A stretch of 64,000 bases of DNA, taken from the NCBI RefSeq assembly GCF_002813775.1, contig NZ_CP020370.1, positions 2,629,501 to 2,693,500 on the forward strand, in the 5' to 3' direction. A program made the translations under genes and the position numbers. The notes beneath the pieces are model-generated. The model ran no database searches. It was not told the origin of the DNA and saw only the letters and a program-made list of their open reading frames with translations. The stretch comes from Candidatus Thiodictyon syntrophicum (lineage in GTDB: Bacteria; Pseudomonadota; Gammaproteobacteria; Chromatiales; Chromatiaceae). Positions 61,043 to 64,000 of the stretch are shown here, piece by piece (within the stretch, counting starts at the first letter, position 1; each line of letters opens with the position of its first letter).

Positions 61043-61601
61043 CGCCGCCCCAGCGCCTGAACAGGTCGTGCTCGATCCCGAACTGGTCGAGCACCTTGCC
61101 CAGCGTCTGGTCCACCAGGTCCATGATGGTCGTGGGTGCGTGATAGAAAGAGGGGGCCGGGGGCAGGACCACGGCCCCCATCTCGGTAACGGCCGTCATG
61201 TGGCGCAGGTGGCCCAGGTGCAGCGGGGACTCGCGGGGAACCAGGACCAGCTTGCGACGCTCCTTGAGCGTTACGTCCGCCGCCCGGCTGAGCAGGTTGT
61301 CGCCGAGGGAGAGCGCGATCTGGGCCAGGCTCTTCATGGAGCAGGGGATCACCACCATCCCCAGGACCCGGAATGAGCCGCTGGAGATCGGGGCGGCGAG
61401 GTTGCCGTGCTCATGGACGACATCGGCCAACGCCCGCAAATCGTCGAGGCTGGTTCGGGTCTCGAGCCGCAGGGTGACCTCGGCACCCTTGCTGACGACG
61501 AGATGGGTCTCGATGTCAGGTATGGTCTTCAGGAGCTCCAGCAGGCGGACACCATAGATGACGCCGCTGGCGCCCGAGAGTCCGACGATCAGTCGTTTCA
61601 T
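61032..61601 (-). CDS. ubiX: Flavin prenyltransferase UbiX
   Basis: A 189-residue flavoprotein that joins dimethylallyl phosphate to FMN to make the prenyl-FMN cofactor of UbiD, the ubiquinone-pathway decarboxylase. Family motifs: LIVGLSGASGVIYGVRLLE (residues 4-22), the VIPCSMKSLAQIA segment (about 93-105) with the Ser and Lys of the active site, and LVPRESPLHLGHLRHM (about 129-144). Length agrees with E. coli UbiX (189). ATG 61601 starts directly at the Rossmann-like strand. No ubiD is in the window. Confidence 0.94.
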   Translation of the reverse strand: MKRLIVGLSGASGVIYGVRLLELLKTIPDIETHLVVSKGAEVTLRLETRTSLDDLRALADVVHEHGNLAAPISSGSFRVLGMVVIPCSMKSLAQIALSLGDNLLSRAADVTLKERRKLVLVPRESPLHLGHLRHMTAVTEMGAVVLPPAPSFYHAPTTIMDLVDQTLGKVLDQFGIEHDLFRRWGGDAD

Positions 61602-61619
61602 GAGACCTCCGCAACTCGC

Positions 61620-63488
61620 TCATCCGCGCCGACAGTAGGCCCCGAACTCGGCCGCCGCCAGCGGCCGGCTGAACAGGTAGCCCTGACCGATGCGGCACCC
61701 CGCGGCCTTGAGGGACTCCGCCTGGGCGCGGGTCTCGATGCCTTCGGCGACCACCCGCAACCCCAGGGCCCGGCCCAGGACGATGATGGCCCGGGCGATG
61801 GCGGCGTCGTCCGCGTCCCCCGGGAGACCGGCGACGAATGACCCGTCGATCTTGAGTCCGCGCACCGCCAGCCGCTTCAGTGAGGCGAGCGACGAGTGCC
61901 CGGTGCCGAAGGAGTCGATGGCGACCTCGATCCCCAGGTCGAGCAGCCGCCGGATGTTCTCGGCGGCCGACTCGGAGTCGGCGACGGACTTGATGTCGGT
62001 GATCTCCACCGCCAGGGCGCCGGGTTCGAGCCCGCTTTCCGCGACCGTGGCGGCGATGCCCTCGGCCAGACTCGCGGTGCGGATCTCGCGGTTGGACAGG
62101 TTGACCCACAGGGTCACGTCCGCCAGCAGCCCCTGTTCGCGCCAGGCCCGCAGTTGGCCGGCGGCGGTGCGCACCACCCAGGCGCCGATGGGGACGATGA
62201 GCCCGCTGGACTCGGCGAGCGGGACGAACCACTCGGGTCCGACCAGTCCCAAGGTGGGGTGGTGCCAGCGGATCAGGGACTCGACGCCGATGATGCGGCC
62301 GGTGGTCAGATCGTGCTGGGGCTGGTAGTAGAGGACAAACTGCTCCAGGCTCAGGGCCTCGCGCAGCGCCGTCTCCAGGGAGACCTGGGCGAAGGCGCGG
62401 GCGGTCATGTCCGCGGTGTAGAATTGAAAGCCGTCGCGGCCCTGGTCCTTGGCCTGGTACATGGCGGTATCGGCGTTGCGCACCAGGGTGTCGACGTCGA
62501 TACCGTCCTGGGGGTAGAGGCTGATGCCGATGCTCAAGGTGACATAGAGGGGCCGGCCGTCCAGATCGATGGGCCTTTTGAAGGCCTGGGTCAGCTTTTC
62601 GGCCACCAGGGCAGCGTCGCCGGCGCGCTCCACGGGGTCCAGGACCAGGGTGAACTCATCGCCCCCGAAGCGGGCGAGCGTGTCGCCTTCGCGCACCTGG
62701 CCACGCAGGCGCCGCGCCGCTTCCTGCAGCACCCGATCCCCGGCCGGGTGTCCCAGGCTGTCATTGATGGCCTTGAAGCCGTCCAGATCCAGGAACAGCA
62801 AGGCCACCTGGCGTTGCTCGCGACGGGCCCGGCGCAGCGCCTGGCCCAGGCGGTCGGCGAACAGTAGCCGGTTGGGCAATCCGGTGAGCGGATCCTGGTG
62901 GGCCAGTTGCACCAGGTCGCGTTCCCGCTCCCGGAGTTGCTCGGTGAGCCGCTGGTGCTCGGTGATATCGAGCAGGGCCACCCGGCAGGTGGCCGGGCCA
63001 GCCGCGCCGGGGCTTGGCCGCTCGCGTTGGATCAGCAGGCGCAGCGCGCGCCGCCGCTCATGGGCCGACACCAGATCCACCTCGAGTACTTCCTCCGCCC
63101 CGGTGTCCAGCGCCCGCGCCAGGGCGGCGAGCAGGGGCGGCGCGTCACCGGGGCCGAGCCGAGGGCCCAGATAGAGGTCCCCGGTGCTCCCCCGCTCGAC
63201 GCCCAGCAAGCGGGCGGCGGTCAGGTTCATCTGGGTGACCAGGCCTTGGCGGTCGATGGCGGCATAGGCGACCGGGGCGAGGTCGTAGAGGTCCGCGTAG
63301 CGATCACGGGACTCCTCAAGGGTCTGCCGGGCGCAGCGCAGTTCCCGGTTCTGGAGTTCCAGCTCGATCTGGTGGACCTGGAGGTCCTGCACCAGGCGCC
63401 GGCTATCGGTCGCCTCCCGGGCCTCCCGGCGCAGGGCGGCGAGGACGTCGGCGAGGGTGCTGTCGGAGAGGTTTCGCAGGGCGGTCAT
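61620..63488 (-). CDS. PAS-GGDEF-EAL cyclic-di-GMP protein with degenerate EAL site
   Basis: A 622-residue cytoplasmic protein. Order: coiled coil (about residues 30-55), PAS domain (about 60-180), GGDEF domain with intact GGDEF in RFGGDEFTLVLD (about 274) and the PLTGLPNR start, then an EAL domain (about 365-622). The GGDEF site looks active. In the EAL domain the signature is ESL (GVESLIRWHHP), the Glu of EITE is Asp (EITDIKS), and the DDFGTG loop is DSFGTG, while LKID and AEGIET are kept. Diguanylate cyclase activity is thus likely and phosphodiesterase activity doubtful. It lies 18 bases upstream of ubiX on the same strand. Confidence 0.88.
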   Translation of the reverse strand: MTALRNLSDSTLADVLAALRREAREATDSRRLVQDLQVHQIELELQNRELRCARQTLEESRDRYADLYDLAPVAYAAIDRQGLVTQMNLTAARLLGVERGSTGDLYLGPRLGPGDAPPLLAALARALDTGAEEVLEVDLVSAHERRRALRLLIQRERPSPGAAGPATCRVALLDITEHQRLTEQLRERERDLVQLAHQDPLTGLPNRLLFADRLGQALRRARREQRQVALLFLDLDGFKAINDSLGHPAGDRVLQEAARRLRGQVREGDTLARFGGDEFTLVLDPVERAGDAALVAEKLTQAFKRPIDLDGRPLYVTLSIGISLYPQDGIDVDTLVRNADTAMYQAKDQGRDGFQFYTADMTARAFAQVSLETALREALSLEQFVLYYQPQHDLTTGRIIGVESLIRWHHPTLGLVGPEWFVPLAESSGLIVPIGAWVVRTAAGQLRAWREQGLLADVTLWVNLSNREIRTASLAEGIAATVAESGLEPGALAVEITDIKSVADSESAAENIRRLLDLGIEVAIDSFGTGHSSLASLKRLAVRGLKIDGSFVAGLPGDADDAAIARAIIVLGRALGLRVVAEGIETRAQAESLKAAGCRIGQGYLFSRPLAAAEFGAYCRRG

Positions 63489-63782
63489 GCGGCACTCGCG
63501 CAGGTGAGAAGGTGTGGTCGGTCCGGTCCCGGGACCCGCGACGGGCGGTTATCATGCAGCATCCTTCGACAGTATAAGGCCCCGGCCGTGCGGGCACCGC
63601 ACTGATTGCGGCATCGCGCAGCGCCGTCCCCGCGGCCATCCGAGATTGACTCCGGCGTTGGGAAATGGACAAGTCCAGGTTCCATGAGCTTGAGCCGACT
63701 CCGGTCCAGCCCAACTTAAGCCCATAGTGTTTCTCCTCTTCGTCGGGGCTTGGCCCCCTACTCAGGCTCAGAGCCATCCGCC
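63489..63782. other. Divergent intergenic region before sufS
   Basis: No gene is seen in 294 bases between the cyclic-di-GMP gene and sufS. Around 63690-63735 is a less GC-rich stretch (CCAACTTAAGCCCATAGTGT) that may hold the sufS promoter. I see no clear IscR-type site. Confidence 0.4.
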
Positions 63783-64000
63783 ATGACAGCTTCGTCCACC
63801 CTTGATGTTGCGGATCGGCCGGCACTCGATGCGGCGGCCATCCGCGCCCAGTTTCCGATCCTGCGCTCCTGCGTCCACGGCCAGCCGTTGGTGTACCTGG
63901 ACAACGCCGCCAGCGCGCAGAAGCCCGACCGGGTGGTCGATGCCGTCGCGGACTACTATCTGCGCCAGCACGCCAACATCCACCGCGGGGCCTACCAGCT
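63783..64000 (+). CDS. sufS: Cysteine desulfurase SufS, 5' part
   Basis: The first 72 codons of a class V aminotransferase-fold desulfurase. The order IRAQFPILRSCVHGQPLVYL, the DNAAS motif (about residues 41-45) with the following AQKPDRVVDAVADYY, and NIHRGAYQ at the edge are diagnostic for the SufS/CsdA group. It takes sulfur from cysteine to form the persulfide used in iron-sulfur cluster assembly. The gene runs off the right edge, so neighbours such as sufE or sufBCD cannot be seen. ATG 63783 is the only good start. Confidence 0.9.
   Translation, partial: MTASSTLDVADRPALDAAAIRAQFPILRSCVHGQPLVYLDNAASAQKPDRVVDAVADYYLRQHANIHRGAYQ

Overview
The window is high-GC gammaproteobacterial chromosome. 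The gene for a Gly/Tyr/Pro-rich exported sulfur globule protein (19715-20077) points to a purple sulfur bacterium of the Chromatiaceae, and the housekeeping genes (priA, argS, rlmKL, ubiX, sufS, rluB) are of gammaproteobacterial type. No 16S rRNA gene is present, so the genus cannot be fixed.

Left part (1-8.3 kb): a subtilisin-like protease whose 5' end is put out of frame by a 12-G tract; a non-coding stretch with a dispersed repeat; a small DNA-binding protein; a decayed Rpn-type nuclease/transposase; an intact HMGL-like aldolase and a 23S pseudouridine synthase; then a gene graveyard (about 5.5-7.3 kb) with a beheaded ParE toxin after an intact ParD antitoxin, a fragment of an unknown gene, a truncated double caspase-like protein on lower-GC DNA, and a shattered WecA/MraY-type transferase. 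An intact NAD(P)-binding SDR follows.

Core part (8.5-31 kb): rRNA methyltransferase RlmKL, HNH nuclease YajD, a Tim44-like membrane protein, signalling genes (REC-HD-GYP regulator, periplasmic solute-binding protein, hybrid histidine kinase), the sulfur globule protein, hemerythrin, a second HNH nuclease, the run priA/argS/SPOR protein plus a tail-anchored receiver-like protein, and a two-gene set of a ThDP-dependent enzyme and a carboxymuconolactone-decarboxylase-like protein.

Defence and prophage part (31-56.4 kb): a type I restriction remnant (hsdR with broken 5' end plus a YgjP-type metallopeptidase, no hsdM or hsdS), a Fic protein, then about 20 kb of co-directional Mu-like structural phage genes (portal, endolysin-like peptidase, head proteins F and G, protease, capsid, an HU-like protein, connectors, tail tube, tape measure, several large tail proteins). 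Terminase, transposase, repressor and holin are not seen, yet every structural frame is open. The three non-overlapping gaps from the capsid gene onward carry heptanucleotide tandem repeats. Three 22-bp direct repeats, a terminator and tRNA-Leu(CAA) close the block.

Right part (56.6-64 kb): Sel1-repeat protein, inositol-phosphatase-like protein, soluble lytic transglycosylase, a PNPOx-like protein overlapping ubiX, a PAS-GGDEF-EAL protein with a degenerate EAL site, and the start of sufS. Four copies of a hairpin built from GTTGTC hexamers sit between genes across the non-prophage parts of the window.
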